Origin: B16-G9 sp964400655
GTDB taxonomy: Bacteria; Bacteroidota; Bacteroidia; Bacteroidales; F082
DNA length: 47,038 bases
Assembly (NCBI GenBank): GCA_964400655.1
Contig: CAYNVN010000155.1
Location: forward strand, 1 to 47,038
Reading direction: 5' to 3'
Shown: piece after piece, positions 1 through 7,135 of the stretch
How positions within the stretch are numbered: the stretch's first letter is position 1
How the letters are laid out: every line of letters begins with the position of its first letter
Notes under the pieces: model-generated
What the model was told of the DNA's origin: nothing
The model's input: the letters and a program-made list of their open reading frames with translations, nothing else
The model's database searches: none
Program-made: the position numbers and the translations under genes

Positions 1-1167
1 GGCTGCGACAGTGTTATTAAAACGGTTTTGGTGGTTCACGATACTTTTTTAATTCAAAAGGAGCTGGGAGTTTGTCATGGGGATTCTGCCTTTTTAGGTG
101 GTAGCTGGCAAAAGGAATCGGGTGTTTATTACGACTATTATAACACATGGTGGGGTTGCGACAGTACCATCCAAACCAGCCTGACGGTTTACGATAAAAT
201 AGAAACGCTGCAAACGGTTGGAATTTGCGAAGGCGATTCGATGTTTGTGGGAGGCGACTGGCAAACCCAAAGCGGAACCTTTTACGATACCCTGCAATCG
301 GTTTGGAGCTGCGACAGTGTGGTTATTACTGATTTAACCGTTTCGGATGTAATCCATACCGAAACGGAAACCGATATTTGTGAGGGCGATTCGCTGTTTG
401 CAGGCGGCGACTGGCAAACCGTTGAAGGTGTTTACATCGACTCTGCCCAGTCGGTTGGCGGTTGCGACAGTGTTCATACAACCAACCTGTTTGTTAATGA
501 TGTGTACGATATAACATGGGATACGCTGATTTGTGAGGGCGACAGTGTTTATTGCGGCGGCGATTATCAAAAATCACCCGGCACCTACTACGATTACCTT
601 CTTACCATAAAAGGGTGCGACAGTACCATTGAAACACTCTTGTCGGTAACCCTGTTACCGGTGGTCGATCTTGGTAACGACACCTCTATCATGGATGGAG
701 AAACCCTAACCCTAAATGCGGGCGGTACACCCGATGCCACCTATCTGTGGCAGGACGGAAGTACCGATTCCGTTTATATTGTATCCGATTCGGGAACCTA
801 TTCGGTTACGGTGACCAATTTATGCGGATTTAAAAACGACTCAATAAAGGTTACCATCTACTTTCCGCCCGAAGACCTTGAATGCTATGTAATGGCTCCC
901 AATGCTTTTACTCCAAATGGTGATGAACATAATGACCTGTTTCGACCCATATTACAGTGCCCTGCCGAATCTTATACTTTGCGGATTTTTAATCGTTGGG
1001 GTAAGATGATATATGAAACCAACGAACCCTCAACGGGATGGGACGGTACCGTTAACGGAAAACCTGTTGAGCGCGGCACTTATGCGTGGACGGTTTATTA
1101 TAAATATACCGGCGTGCTTCATCCGGGTGAACGAACGGTAAAAGGGCTGGTTACTTTGGTAAGGTAA
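1..1167 (+). CDS. C-terminal part of a large secreted T9SS protein with CxGDS/GCDS repeats (5' end outside window)
   Basis: The reading frame is open from base 1, so the start lies upstream and only the last 388 residues are visible. They hold the end of one repeat and then four units of about 51 residues, each with a CxGDS motif near its start and a (G/S)CDS motif about 29 residues later, giving two cysteines per unit that could form a disulfide. An Ig-like module follows at about residues 221-290 (LGNDT..GETL..YLW..VTN.CG). From about residue 295 comes a gliding-motility-associated type B sorting domain of the TIGR04131 kind (NAFTPNGD..ND, FNRWG, GWDG, GTYAW). Family knowledge: such proteins are exported by Sec and then the type IX system to the cell surface or medium. 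The role as an adhesin or matrix protein is inference. It converges with the macrodomain gene, 16 bases away. Confidence 0.85.
   Translation, partial: GCDSVIKTVLVVHDTFLIQKELGVCHGDSAFLGGSWQKESGVYYDYYNTWWGCDSTIQTSLTVYDKIETLQTVGICEGDSMFVGGDWQTQSGTFYDTLQSVWSCDSVVITDLTVSDVIHTETETDICEGDSLFAGGDWQTVEGVYIDSAQSVGGCDSVHTTNLFVNDVYDITWDTLICEGDSVYCGGDYQKSPGTYYDYLLTIKGCDSTIETLLSVTLLPVVDLGNDTSIMDGETLTLNAGGTPDATYLWQDGSTDSVYIVSDSGTYSVTVTNLCGFKNDSIKVTIYFPPEDLECYVMAPNAFTPNGDEHNDLFRPILQCPAESYTLRIFNRWGKMIYETNEPSTGWDGTVNGKPVERGTYAWTVYYKYTGVLHPGERTVKGLVTLVR
70..650 (+). repeat. Tandem 153-bp coding repeats (51-residue units)
   Basis: Codons for the CxGDS motif start at about 70, 223, 376 and 529, so the spacing is exactly 153 bases. 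The first 69 bases are the tail of a preceding unit and the fourth unit degenerates at about 650. The array continues upstream out of the window, so the full protein may have many more copies. Confidence 0.85.
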
Positions 1168-1183
1168 CAACAGATATATTGTA

Positions 1184-1702
1184 TCAGGAGTTTAATATCT
1201 CTTTGTAAATCCGGTAGTTTTCGTCGTCAAAACAAACAAAGAAAACATCTTCGGGTAATTCATTCTTTTCCAAAAAACCGGAAACCGCATCAATGGCTAT
1301 ATGTGCTGCGCGCACTTTGGGGAAGCGATATACGCCTGTGCTGATATTGGGAAAAGCAACAGAACGGCAATGCACCTCAACGGCAAGTTTCAAACTGATT
1401 GTATAGCAACTTTTAAGCAGTTCATCTTCTCTGTTTTTTCCTCCGTACCAAACCGGGCCTACGGTATGAATTACAAATTTTGCCGGTAAGTTATAGCCTT
1501 TGGTAAGTTTTGCAGACCCCGTATCGCAACCGTTTAGTGTACGGCACTCTTTTAACAAATCCGGCCCTGCAGCACGATGAATGGCACCATCAACACCTCC
1601 GCCTCCAAGCAACGTGCGGTTGGCGGCATTAACAACGGCATCAACATTTAAGGTTGTGATGTCGGTTTTGATAAGATGTATTCTGCTTTTGGTCAAAATC
1701 AA
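1184..1702 (-). CDS. Macrodomain protein, probable O-acetyl-ADP-ribose deacetylase / ADP-ribose hydrolase
   Basis: The 172-residue protein is a single macro domain. Visible motifs are D14-I-T, N25-A-A-N28, the glycine-rich GGGGVDGAIH loop at 33-42 that surrounds the distal ribose, and ISTGVY near residue 121, which contacts the diphosphate. This is the YmdB/MacroD-type signature, and such enzymes remove acetyl from O-acetyl-ADP-ribose or ADP-ribose from acidic residues. The frame opens with TTG at 1702; another TTG lies at 1696, and no ATG is available before the domain, so a TTG start is needed. It lies 18 bases downstream of the DUF1858 gene on the same strand and is probably co-transcribed with it. 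The exact substrate cannot be read from the sequence. Confidence 0.85.
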   Translation of the reverse strand: MILTKSRIHLIKTDITTLNVDAVVNAANRTLLGGGGVDGAIHRAAGPDLLKECRTLNGCDTGSAKLTKGYNLPAKFVIHTVGPVWYGGKNREDELLKSCYTISLKLAVEVHCRSVAFPNISTGVYRFPKVRAAHIAIDAVSGFLEKNELPEDVFFVCFDDENYRIYKEILNS

Positions 1703-1720
1703 TAAAATTTAAATACAGAA

Positions 1721-1981
1721 TTATAACTCCTTTACATCAATCTTTTTTTCGGGTAAATCATCATTATCTTCTTCAGCAAGCTTTTTCATCTCATCCACAA
1801 ATCCCTGAATGGTATCGGCATCAAAACCTTTTTCTTCGGCAGCCTCTTCCAGCGTTCCCCAAATCGGTTCGCCGCACATAATACAGCGGATTCCCTTTTC
1901 CATTAAATACCTGACGGAGAAAGGATAATTATCAACCAGCTCTTCAATTAAAATATCTTTTGTTATTTCGGGTTTTGCCAT
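1721..1981 (-). CDS. DUF1858 (hybrid-cluster-protein-associated disulfide) domain protein
   Basis: An 86-residue protein matching the DUF1858 family: an N-terminal segment starting EITKDILIEELVDNYP, then a CxxC pair at C33 and C36, then GEPIWGTLEEAA. The family is found alone or fused to redox proteins and its CxxC is thought to be redox active, but no reaction is established. The tail is acidic (EEDNDDLPEKK). It starts with ATG at 1981 and precedes the macrodomain gene by 18 bases. A TAACTTTG -7-like element at 2007-2014 on the minus strand sits 25 bases upstream of the start, so this is probably the first gene of the pair. Confidence 0.85.
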   Translation of the reverse strand: MAKPEITKDILIEELVDNYPFSVRYLMEKGIRCIMCGEPIWGTLEEAAEEKGFDADTIQGFVDEMKKLAEEDNDDLPEKKIDVKEL

Positions 1982-2006
1982 GATACTTTTTTTAAATTTT
2001 ATGCGG

Positions 2007-2014
2007 CAAAGTTA
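2007..2014 (-). promoter_or_regulatory. Probable -7 element (TAACTTTG) of the DUF1858-macrodomain operon
   Basis: Read on the minus strand the bases are TAACTTTG, matching the Bacteroidota consensus TAnnTTTG, 25 bases upstream of the DUF1858 ATG. I see no TTG/TTTG at the expected distance upstream, so only half of the promoter is supported. Confidence 0.45.
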
Positions 2015-2060
2015 TAAAAATGAGGATTTCCTTTGCCACTGTTCGGTCGGTAATAAAACA

Positions 2061-2087
2061 AAAAAGCCCTGCAATGCAGAGCTTTTT
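2061..2087 (-). terminator. Rho-independent terminator after the outer-membrane protein gene
   Basis: Arms AAAAAGC and GCTTTTT flank an inner CTGC-AAT-GCAG hairpin with one mismatched pair between them. The run of T on the minus strand (about 2065-2056) places it 20-50 bases after the stop codon of the outer-membrane gene. It also looks usable from the other strand, but no plus-strand gene ends here. Confidence 0.8.
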
Positions 2088-2108
2088 ATTAATGGTTTAT
2101 GTGATTGA

Positions 2109-2615
2109 TTAAAATGTTATTCCAAATCTAACGGAACTTAACCCCGTATAACCTATTTCGGCAAACAATCCCATTTTTTCCGAGAACATCCATCGGCCGC
2201 CCACAAAAACGTCGGGTCCAAAATCTGTAAATCCCGAATAATTGGAACTTTTACCACTAACGGCAACACCAAAACCTGCACCGCCGTACACATCCCACTC
2301 ATCGCTTTCAAAAACGTGCAGATGCCAGGCAGCCCTTGCCCCTACATAAAAACGGGGAAAGATTTCGTTATCTAAAGCCCAGTCGTGCTGCCCCAGCTGA
2401 AACTCAGCCAGTCCTCCAAAAGAGACCAAACCAACATCTCCGGTTGGAATGGCTCCATACTCTCCGCTAAAATTTACAGCAGGTATCAACCCGTAACTGT
2501 TCGGAATACCGATACCGGCATTAAACATCAGGTCGCCTTTGTTAAAAACATGTTGTGCCTGGGTAACTGTTAGCCCGGCCAACAGGAATACTAACAAAAA
2601 AGAAAGTTTTTTCAT
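2109..2615 (-). CDS. Small outer-membrane beta-barrel protein, function unknown
   Basis: A 168-residue protein with a clear signal peptide (MKKLSFLLVFLLAGLTVTQAQ, cut after AQA-like residues near 20). The mature part alternates short hydrophobic/aromatic strands with glycine-rich turns and ends in an aromatic residue (SSVRFGITF), the usual last strand of a Bacteroidota outer-membrane barrel (OmpW/OprF/PorT-like size). It has its own TAATTTTG -7-like element at 2639-2646 on the minus strand, overlapping the end of the upstream intergenic gap, and a strong terminator behind. No ligand or activity can be inferred. Confidence 0.75.
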   Translation of the reverse strand: MKKLSFLLVFLLAGLTVTQAQHVFNKGDLMFNAGIGIPNSYGLIPAVNFSGEYGAIPTGDVGLVSFGGLAEFQLGQHDWALDNEIFPRFYVGARAAWHLHVFESDEWDVYGGAGFGVAVSGKSSNYSGFTDFGPDVFVGGRWMFSEKMGLFAEIGYTGLSSVRFGITF

Positions 2616-2638
2616 AATGTGTTTTTTTTAAATTTCGA

Positions 2639-2646
2639 CAAAATTA
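2639..2646 (-). promoter_or_regulatory. Probable -7 element (TAATTTTG) of the outer-membrane protein gene
   Basis: TAATTTTG on the minus strand fits TAnnTTTG and lies 23 bases before the ATG at 2615. No good -33 TTG was found 17-23 bases upstream. Confidence 0.4.
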
Positions 2647-2665
2647 GAAAATAATTGATACGATT

Positions 2666-4213
2666 TTACTTGGCATAATTAATAGCCCTTGTTTCTCTGA
2701 TAACGGTAATTTTTATCTGTCCCGGGTAGGTCATTTCCTCCTGTATCTTACGCGACAATTCATACGATATTCTATCGGCATCTTTATCGGTAACACTGTC
2801 GGCACCAACAATCACGCGTAATTCACGACCGGCCTGAATGGCATAGGTTTTAATAACCCCCGGATAGGTAAGTGCCATCTCTTCAAGCTTTTTCAAACGT
2901 TGAATATAGGCTTCCACAACTTCGCGACGTGCACCCGGGCGTGCTCCTGAAATGGCATCACACACCTGTACGATGGGTGCAATAAGTGTTTCCATTTCAA
3001 TTTCGTCGTGGTGGGCTCCAATGGCGTTACAAACGTCTGGTTTTTCTTTATACTTTTCGGCCAGTTTCATTCCCAAAATAGCGTGTGGCAGTTCCGCTTC
3101 ATTTTCAGCTATCTTACCAATATCGTGCAGCAATCCCGCCCGTTTTGCTTTTTTCGGATTAAGCCCAAGCTCGGCGGCCATGGTGGCACTCAGGTTAGCC
3201 ACCTCAATGGAGTGGTTAAGCAGGTTTTGTCCGTATGACGAACGATATTTCATTCGTCCCACCAGACGTATTAACTCGTTGTGCATGTTATGGATTCCAA
3301 GGTCGATAACCGTTCGTTTACCGGTTTCCATAATCTCCTGATCAACCTCTTTTTTGGTTTTGGCCACAACCTCTTCGATACGTGCAGGATGGATACGACC
3401 GTCGGATATAAGTTTTTGCAGCGACAGCCGGCAAACCTCCCTGCGGATGGGGTCGAATCCTGAAAGCAATATTGCATCGGGACTGTCGTCGATAATGATT
3501 TCGATACCGGTCAGGGCCTCAAGGGCACGGATGTTTCTTCCTTCACGGCCGATAATCCGGCCTTTAATCTCATCGCTTTCGATGTTAAACACGGTAACCG
3601 TATTTTCGATGGCATGCTCGGCAGCAGTGCGCTGAATGGTTTCGATTACAATTTTCTTGGCAGTACGTTCGGCGGTTAGTTTGGCTTCGTCGGTTATTTC
3701 GCGAATGTAAACCATTGCTTCCGCTTTAGCCTCTCCTTTAAGATTTTCGATAAGTTGCTCTTTTGCTTCGGATGCCGAAAGGTTGCTGATGTTTTCCAGC
3801 TGTTTGATCTGTTCCGAATGAAATTTATCCAGTTCCTCCTGTTTACGGCTCAGCGCATCAAGCTGGTTTTTTAAATTCCTTTTTAACTGGTCAACTTCAC
3901 GTTGTTTTTTCTGGTTCTCTTCAATTTTTTGCGACAGTTGCGATTCACGTTGCCGAATCCGGTTTTCGGCTTTTTGAATATGGTTATTACGTTCGTTAAT
4001 AACCTTTTCGTGCTCGGTTTTTAGCTGTAAAAATTTTTCTTTTGCCTGAAGAATTTTTTCTTTCTTAATTACTTCGGCTTTTTCTTTTGCTTCCTCAAGA
4101 ATTGCATGACTCTTTTTCAGCAAATTCTTTTTCATCACTGTAGTGGCTATCATTGCGCCGACTGCCAGCGATATAAGGGCAATGATTATGTAAATCAAAT
4201 ACTCCATACACAT
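2666..4213 (-). CDS. rny: Ribonuclease Y
   Basis: This 515-residue protein has the full RNase Y layout. One N-terminal membrane helix spans about residues 5-25. A long charged coiled coil runs to about 200, a KH RNA-binding domain follows (GRIIGREGRNIRALE), then an HD phosphohydrolase domain (HSIEVANLSA..RAGLLHDIGK..GAHHDEIE). It is the membrane-tethered endoribonuclease that starts mRNA decay, with a metal held by the HD residues. Length matches the family (about 520). ATG at 4213 and a second in-frame ATG at 4207 are both possible; the second gives the more typical MEYLIYI start. It lies directly downstream of the 6S-like RNA gene and has no clear promoter of its own in the 40-base gap. Confidence 0.97.
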   Translation of the reverse strand: MCMEYLIYIIIALISLAVGAMIATTVMKKNLLKKSHAILEEAKEKAEVIKKEKILQAKEKFLQLKTEHEKVINERNNHIQKAENRIRQRESQLSQKIEENQKKQREVDQLKRNLKNQLDALSRKQEELDKFHSEQIKQLENISNLSASEAKEQLIENLKGEAKAEAMVYIREITDEAKLTAERTAKKIVIETIQRTAAEHAIENTVTVFNIESDEIKGRIIGREGRNIRALEALTGIEIIIDDSPDAILLSGFDPIRREVCRLSLQKLISDGRIHPARIEEVVAKTKKEVDQEIMETGKRTVIDLGIHNMHNELIRLVGRMKYRSSYGQNLLNHSIEVANLSATMAAELGLNPKKAKRAGLLHDIGKIAENEAELPHAILGMKLAEKYKEKPDVCNAIGAHHDEIEMETLIAPIVQVCDAISGARPGARREVVEAYIQRLKKLEEMALTYPGVIKTYAIQAGRELRVIVGADSVTDKDADRISYELSRKIQEEMTYPGQIKITVIRETRAINYAK

Positions 4214-4244
4214 TTGTTTTTAAATCGCTGCCACACCTGAATAT

Positions 4245-4436
4245 AAAAAAGCCCGCAATAACTCGGAGTTTAGCAAACCCCGGATAACATGGTTAAGGAT
4301 GCCGGGATTTTCAGAAGTCCAGTGTCCGCCAAACGGCGAATCCCTCGAAGGTAATCAGGCCTTTCTTCCAACCCATCTAAGCTTATCCCTAATTGTTTTA
4401 ATGTTGAGTTTGCAAACATTGAATTACGCGGGCAAA
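4245..4436 (-). ncRNA. ssrS: Candidate 6S RNA (ssrS)
   Basis: The gap between zapA and rny, read on the minus strand, folds as a single long interrupted hairpin of about 190 bases. The ends pair: GCCCGCGTAATTC at 4433-4421 with GAGTTATTGCGGGC at 4264-4251, with one bulged T. Then comes an open central region whose two sides can each form a small hairpin (ATGTT..AACAT on one side, GGGTTT..AAACTCC on the other). A terminal arm follows (AGGGAT with ATCCTT, GGGTT with AATCC, GGAAG with CTTCT) capped by CGCC-GTTT-GGCG. A closing stem, central bubble and apical arm are the hallmark of 6S RNA, which mimics an open promoter and binds RNA polymerase. The 3' end runs into a T stretch (4250-4245), so the closing stem doubles as a terminator. 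Location next to zapA is the same as in many proteobacteria. No covariance search was possible. Confidence 0.75.
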
Positions 4437-4448
4437 TCTTTATGATTT

Positions 4449-4757
4449 TCAAAGAACGCTTTCGAAATTGTTTAAATGCTCTGTCAAAATATCATCCAGT
4501 TCTTTCAGCTTCTCTCCCATCTCCCTGTCTCTGAAACTCTTTTCAGCTTCCAGACGAACTGTTTTTGTTGTATTTTGTAAGGCCACCATGGCAAACAAAT
4601 CCTGATGGTCTTTGTAGTTAAACGCTTTTGAGTAAGATTCTATTGTGTTATTAACAATTTTTGCGGCTCTTCTTACAAATTCTTCCTGCTCCCTCGCAAC
4701 AGCCATTTTATACGGCCTTTCGGCAATAATAACACGTATGTTTATTTTTTCGTCCAT
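4449..4757 (-). CDS. zapA: Cell division protein ZapA
   Basis: A 102-residue ZapA: an N-terminal beta segment (INIRVIIAERPYKMAV), the conserved EEFVRRAAKIVN helix, the DLFAMVALQ motif and a C-terminal coiled coil. ZapA binds FtsZ filaments at midcell and cross-links them. Size and start (ATG at 4757) are normal for the family. It follows the 95-residue coiled-coil gene by 17 bases and precedes the 6S-like RNA, so it is probably the second gene of a two-gene operon driven by the promoter at 5087-5118. Confidence 0.93.
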   Translation of the reverse strand: MDEKINIRVIIAERPYKMAVAREQEEFVRRAAKIVNNTIESYSKAFNYKDHQDLFAMVALQNTTKTVRLEAEKSFRDREMGEKLKELDDILTEHLNNFESVL

Positions 4758-4774
4758 TAAACAGACTTTATCCG

Positions 4775-5062
4775 TCAGTCACTCAAAACGTTGATGCACT
4801 TGTCAATTTCTTCGATAAGCTCATCGAGCTTTTCTTTGCCCTTTTTAACACCAATGTTATATTCAAGCGTGTTTGCAAGCGAAAGTTTAATTGTTTTATT
4901 TTCCGTATGTTGCAAACTTTCGGTAAGAATAAAAACCTTTTCGGTCAATTCACTTACCTTTTGCTTCAAACTTTTATTTTCATTACGCAAAGCCTCGTTA
5001 ATTTCTATTAATTTCCTAATTTTATACTCAATTCCGGAAATCAATAATTGTTCGTTGGCCAT
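4775..5062 (-). CDS. Small coiled-coil protein upstream of zapA (ZapB-like candidate)
   Basis: A 95-residue protein that is almost entirely one predicted coiled coil: the segment LIEINEALRNENKSLKQKV and the leucine-spaced stretch after it show heptads of Leu/Ile with Glu/Lys at the flanks, and the C-terminus (KEKLDELIEEIDKCINVLSD) is also helical. There is no signal peptide or membrane segment, so it is cytosolic. The size, coiled-coil nature and tight linkage to zapA suggest a division-ring partner such as ZapB, but the family cannot be assigned from the sequence alone. ATG at 5062 is preceded by a well-formed promoter. Confidence 0.8.
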   Translation of the reverse strand: MANEQLLISGIEYKIRKLIEINEALRNENKSLKQKVSELTEKVFILTESLQHTENKTIKLSLANTLEYNIGVKKGKEKLDELIEEIDKCINVLSD

Positions 5063-5086
5063 TGCAATGAATAATTAGTTTGGTGA

Positions 5087-5118
5087 CAAAAATACTCAAT
5101 TTGTTATCAATGTGCAAC
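5087..5118 (-). promoter_or_regulatory. Promoter of the coiled-coil/zapA operon (GTTG-N20-TATTTTTG)
   Basis: On the minus strand GTTG (5118-5115) is followed after 20 bases by TATTTTTG (5094-5087), a full match to the Bacteroidota pattern TTG-N17-23-TAnnTTTG. It lies 25 bases before the ATG at 5062. Confidence 0.75.
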
Positions 5119-5173
5119 CTAAAACGGGTTTATCTGGGTTTATTCGTTGTTGAGTATTGTTTTATAGGTAGTT

Positions 5174-6457
5174 ATGACTGAAGAGTTTTTATATTATTTA
5201 TGGAAGTTAAAACTCCTGAAAGAGCCTCTTTTTACGGTTGACGGAAACGAAATAATCATCAATAATACAGGTGAACGAAACTATGACAGCGGTCCCGATT
5301 TTTTATTTACGAAAATTAAAATAGGTGATACCACCTGGGCGGGCAATGTGGAAATGCACCTCCGTTCGTCGGATTGGTACCGACATCACCATGATGTTGA
5401 TAAAGCTTACGACAATGTAATTCTTCATGTTGTTTACCAATATGACAAACCGGTATTCTTTCAATCGGGAGAAGAGATTCCGACCCTGGAGGTAAAAGGA
5501 AAGTTCGACCGACAGATTTATGAAAATTATTTGAATTTAATAAGGTCGGACGATACCGTTGCCTGTGCAAAATCGGTAGAAAAGGTGAGTGATCTGGAAA
5601 AAATGTTCTGGCTCGAAAGAGTGATGACCGAACGTTTTGAAGAGAAATCGGAAAGCATCAAAAATGATTTGGCCAACAGCAATTCCGATTTTCAGGAAAT
5701 CTTTTATCAAAAGCTGGCAAGAAGTTTCGGCTTTAAAACAAACAGCGATGCTTTTGAACAACTGGCAAGAAGCCTGCCACTTAAAATTTTGTTAAAACAT
5801 ATCGACAACAGATTGCAGATTGAGGCATTGCTGTACGGGCAGGCAGGACTGCTGAAAGGAAATTATAAGGAGGAGTATCCCGTTGAATTAAAAAAGGAGT
5901 ATGACTTTCTGGCTCAAAAATACGGATTAAAAAAAATGCCGGTTGGTGTGTGGAAGTTTATGCGCATGAGGCCGGTTAACTTTCCAACCATCAGGATTTC
6001 GCAATTTGCAGGATTGTTATACCGTTCGGGGGGATTGTTCCATAAAATTCCCGGCATGAACCATCTGTCGGATGTTGTTGCGCTTCTCAGGGTTTCGGCT
6101 TCGGGATACTGGAACAATCACTATCGTTTTGGGAAAGTATCGAAGGGAAAGGAGAAAACCATTGGCGCTGCTTCGGCAAACCTTATTTTGATTAATACCG
6201 TTATTCCGTTTGTTTTTGTTTATGGCAGCTGGACAAACAAACCTGCCATGCGGCAAAAAGCACTTTTGTGGATGGAGCAGATAAACCCGGAAAACAATAA
6301 AATTGTCAGAATATACAAAAGCATGGGATTTCCCATAAAAAACGCCATGCACTCACAAGCTGTTATCGGACTAAAAAAGCATTACTGTGACCCAAAGCGA
6401 TGCCTGGATTGTCAAATCGGACAGAAGATACTTGGCAGAATAACCCATAACACTTAA
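5174..6457 (+). CDS. DUF2851 family protein
   Basis: A 427-residue protein of DUF2851, a family almost confined to Bacteroidota with no known function. The N-terminal third carries its conserved core: GPDF (40-43), then GNVEMH (58-63), DW (67-68) and a histidine cluster with D76 (HHHDVDKAYDNV). The C-terminus has a C405-x4-C410-x2-C413 group in HYCDPKRCLDCQIG that could bind a metal or Fe-S cluster. There is no signal peptide. The P-D..E-x-H spacing recalls a PD-(D/E)xK nuclease core with His in place of Lys, which is my inference only. ATG at 5174. It is divergent from the zapA operon, with a 111-base gap, and meets the methyltransferase gene tail to tail. Confidence 0.85.
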   Translation: MTEEFLYYLWKLKLLKEPLFTVDGNEIIINNTGERNYDSGPDFLFTKIKIGDTTWAGNVEMHLRSSDWYRHHHDVDKAYDNVILHVVYQYDKPVFFQSGEEIPTLEVKGKFDRQIYENYLNLIRSDDTVACAKSVEKVSDLEKMFWLERVMTERFEEKSESIKNDLANSNSDFQEIFYQKLARSFGFKTNSDAFEQLARSLPLKILLKHIDNRLQIEALLYGQAGLLKGNYKEEYPVELKKEYDFLAQKYGLKKMPVGVWKFMRMRPVNFPTIRISQFAGLLYRSGGLFHKIPGMNHLSDVVALLRVSASGYWNNHYRFGKVSKGKEKTIGAASANLILINTVIPFVFVYGSWTNKPAMRQKALLWMEQINPENNKIVRIYKSMGFPIKNAMHSQAVIGLKKHYCDPKRCLDCQIGQKILGRITHNT

Positions 6458-6468
6458 CTCTTTAACAT

Positions 6469-7101
6469 CTAACACTCACCACTAAAAGTCCCCATTATTT
6501 TTGCTCCGAAGTAAACTGCCTGCCCCTCCCCTGCGGTACAAACCATTGTATCGGGAAAAAGCGCCTTTAGCTCATCGGGGAAATGCTTTTTAAAGTTGAT
6601 GTAGTCGCTGCCTTCCAAGAACTCCAGAAACCTGCCGATAAACGGTGTTTTACCGAAGTAATCATTTACAATCACAACATTTTTGGTAATACGGTGCATC
6701 TCTTTTAAAATCAGGTTCCGTTTTTCGTAGGCAAACCCGTGCAACACAAAGGAGGCGGTAACAATATCGAAGGAGTTATCGTTAAAGTTTTCCAGGTTCA
6801 TTGCGTTACCCACACTAAACTCCATTTTATCGCCATACCGTTTTCGTGCCCTTGCAATCATATACGGAGCAAAGTCAACTCCGTGAACTTCGGCACCGTT
6901 TTCCATAAAAAGGGAACCCCACGCAGCGGCACCCGTCCCAATATCAAGCACACGCTTCCCTTTAATATCAACAACCGACAGTACTTTTTCCATGGGCTTT
7001 TTAAATCCGCTTTTCACCACACTGTCAAGCGCACCGTAAACCGGTGCAATTAAATTAAAGATGGATTTATGACGTTTTACGGGATCTCTGCTAATTAACA
7101 T
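6469..7101 (-). CDS. Class I SAM-dependent methyltransferase
   Basis: A 210-residue protein with Rossmann-type methyltransferase motifs: motif I VLDIGTGAAAWG at 51-62, an acidic residue ending strand 2 (GVDFAP, 74-79), motif II-like FSVGNAMNLENF, and the motif IV region SFDIVTASFVLHGF. The layout resembles UbiE/MenG or methyltransferase-11 proteins, but menaquinone methyltransferases of the phylum usually carry other signature residues, so the substrate is open. It starts with ATG at 7101. It lies 34 bases downstream of the small secreted protein and may be the last gene of the recR-dgt run. Confidence 0.85.
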   Translation of the reverse strand: MLISRDPVKRHKSIFNLIAPVYGALDSVVKSGFKKPMEKVLSVVDIKGKRVLDIGTGAAAWGSLFMENGAEVHGVDFAPYMIARARKRYGDKMEFSVGNAMNLENFNDNSFDIVTASFVLHGFAYEKRNLILKEMHRITKNVVIVNDYFGKTPFIGRFLEFLEGSDYINFKKHFPDELKALFPDTMVCTAGEGQAVYFGAKIMGTFSGEC

Positions 7102-7135
7102 TTCCGAAAATTTTTAAGGCGCAAGTTACAACGTT

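Noticed and set aside
4270..4452. A 60-codon minus-strand frame between zapA and rny
   Set aside because: It overlaps the base-paired arms of the 6S-like RNA, has no protein-like character, and its stops and starts fit no promoter.
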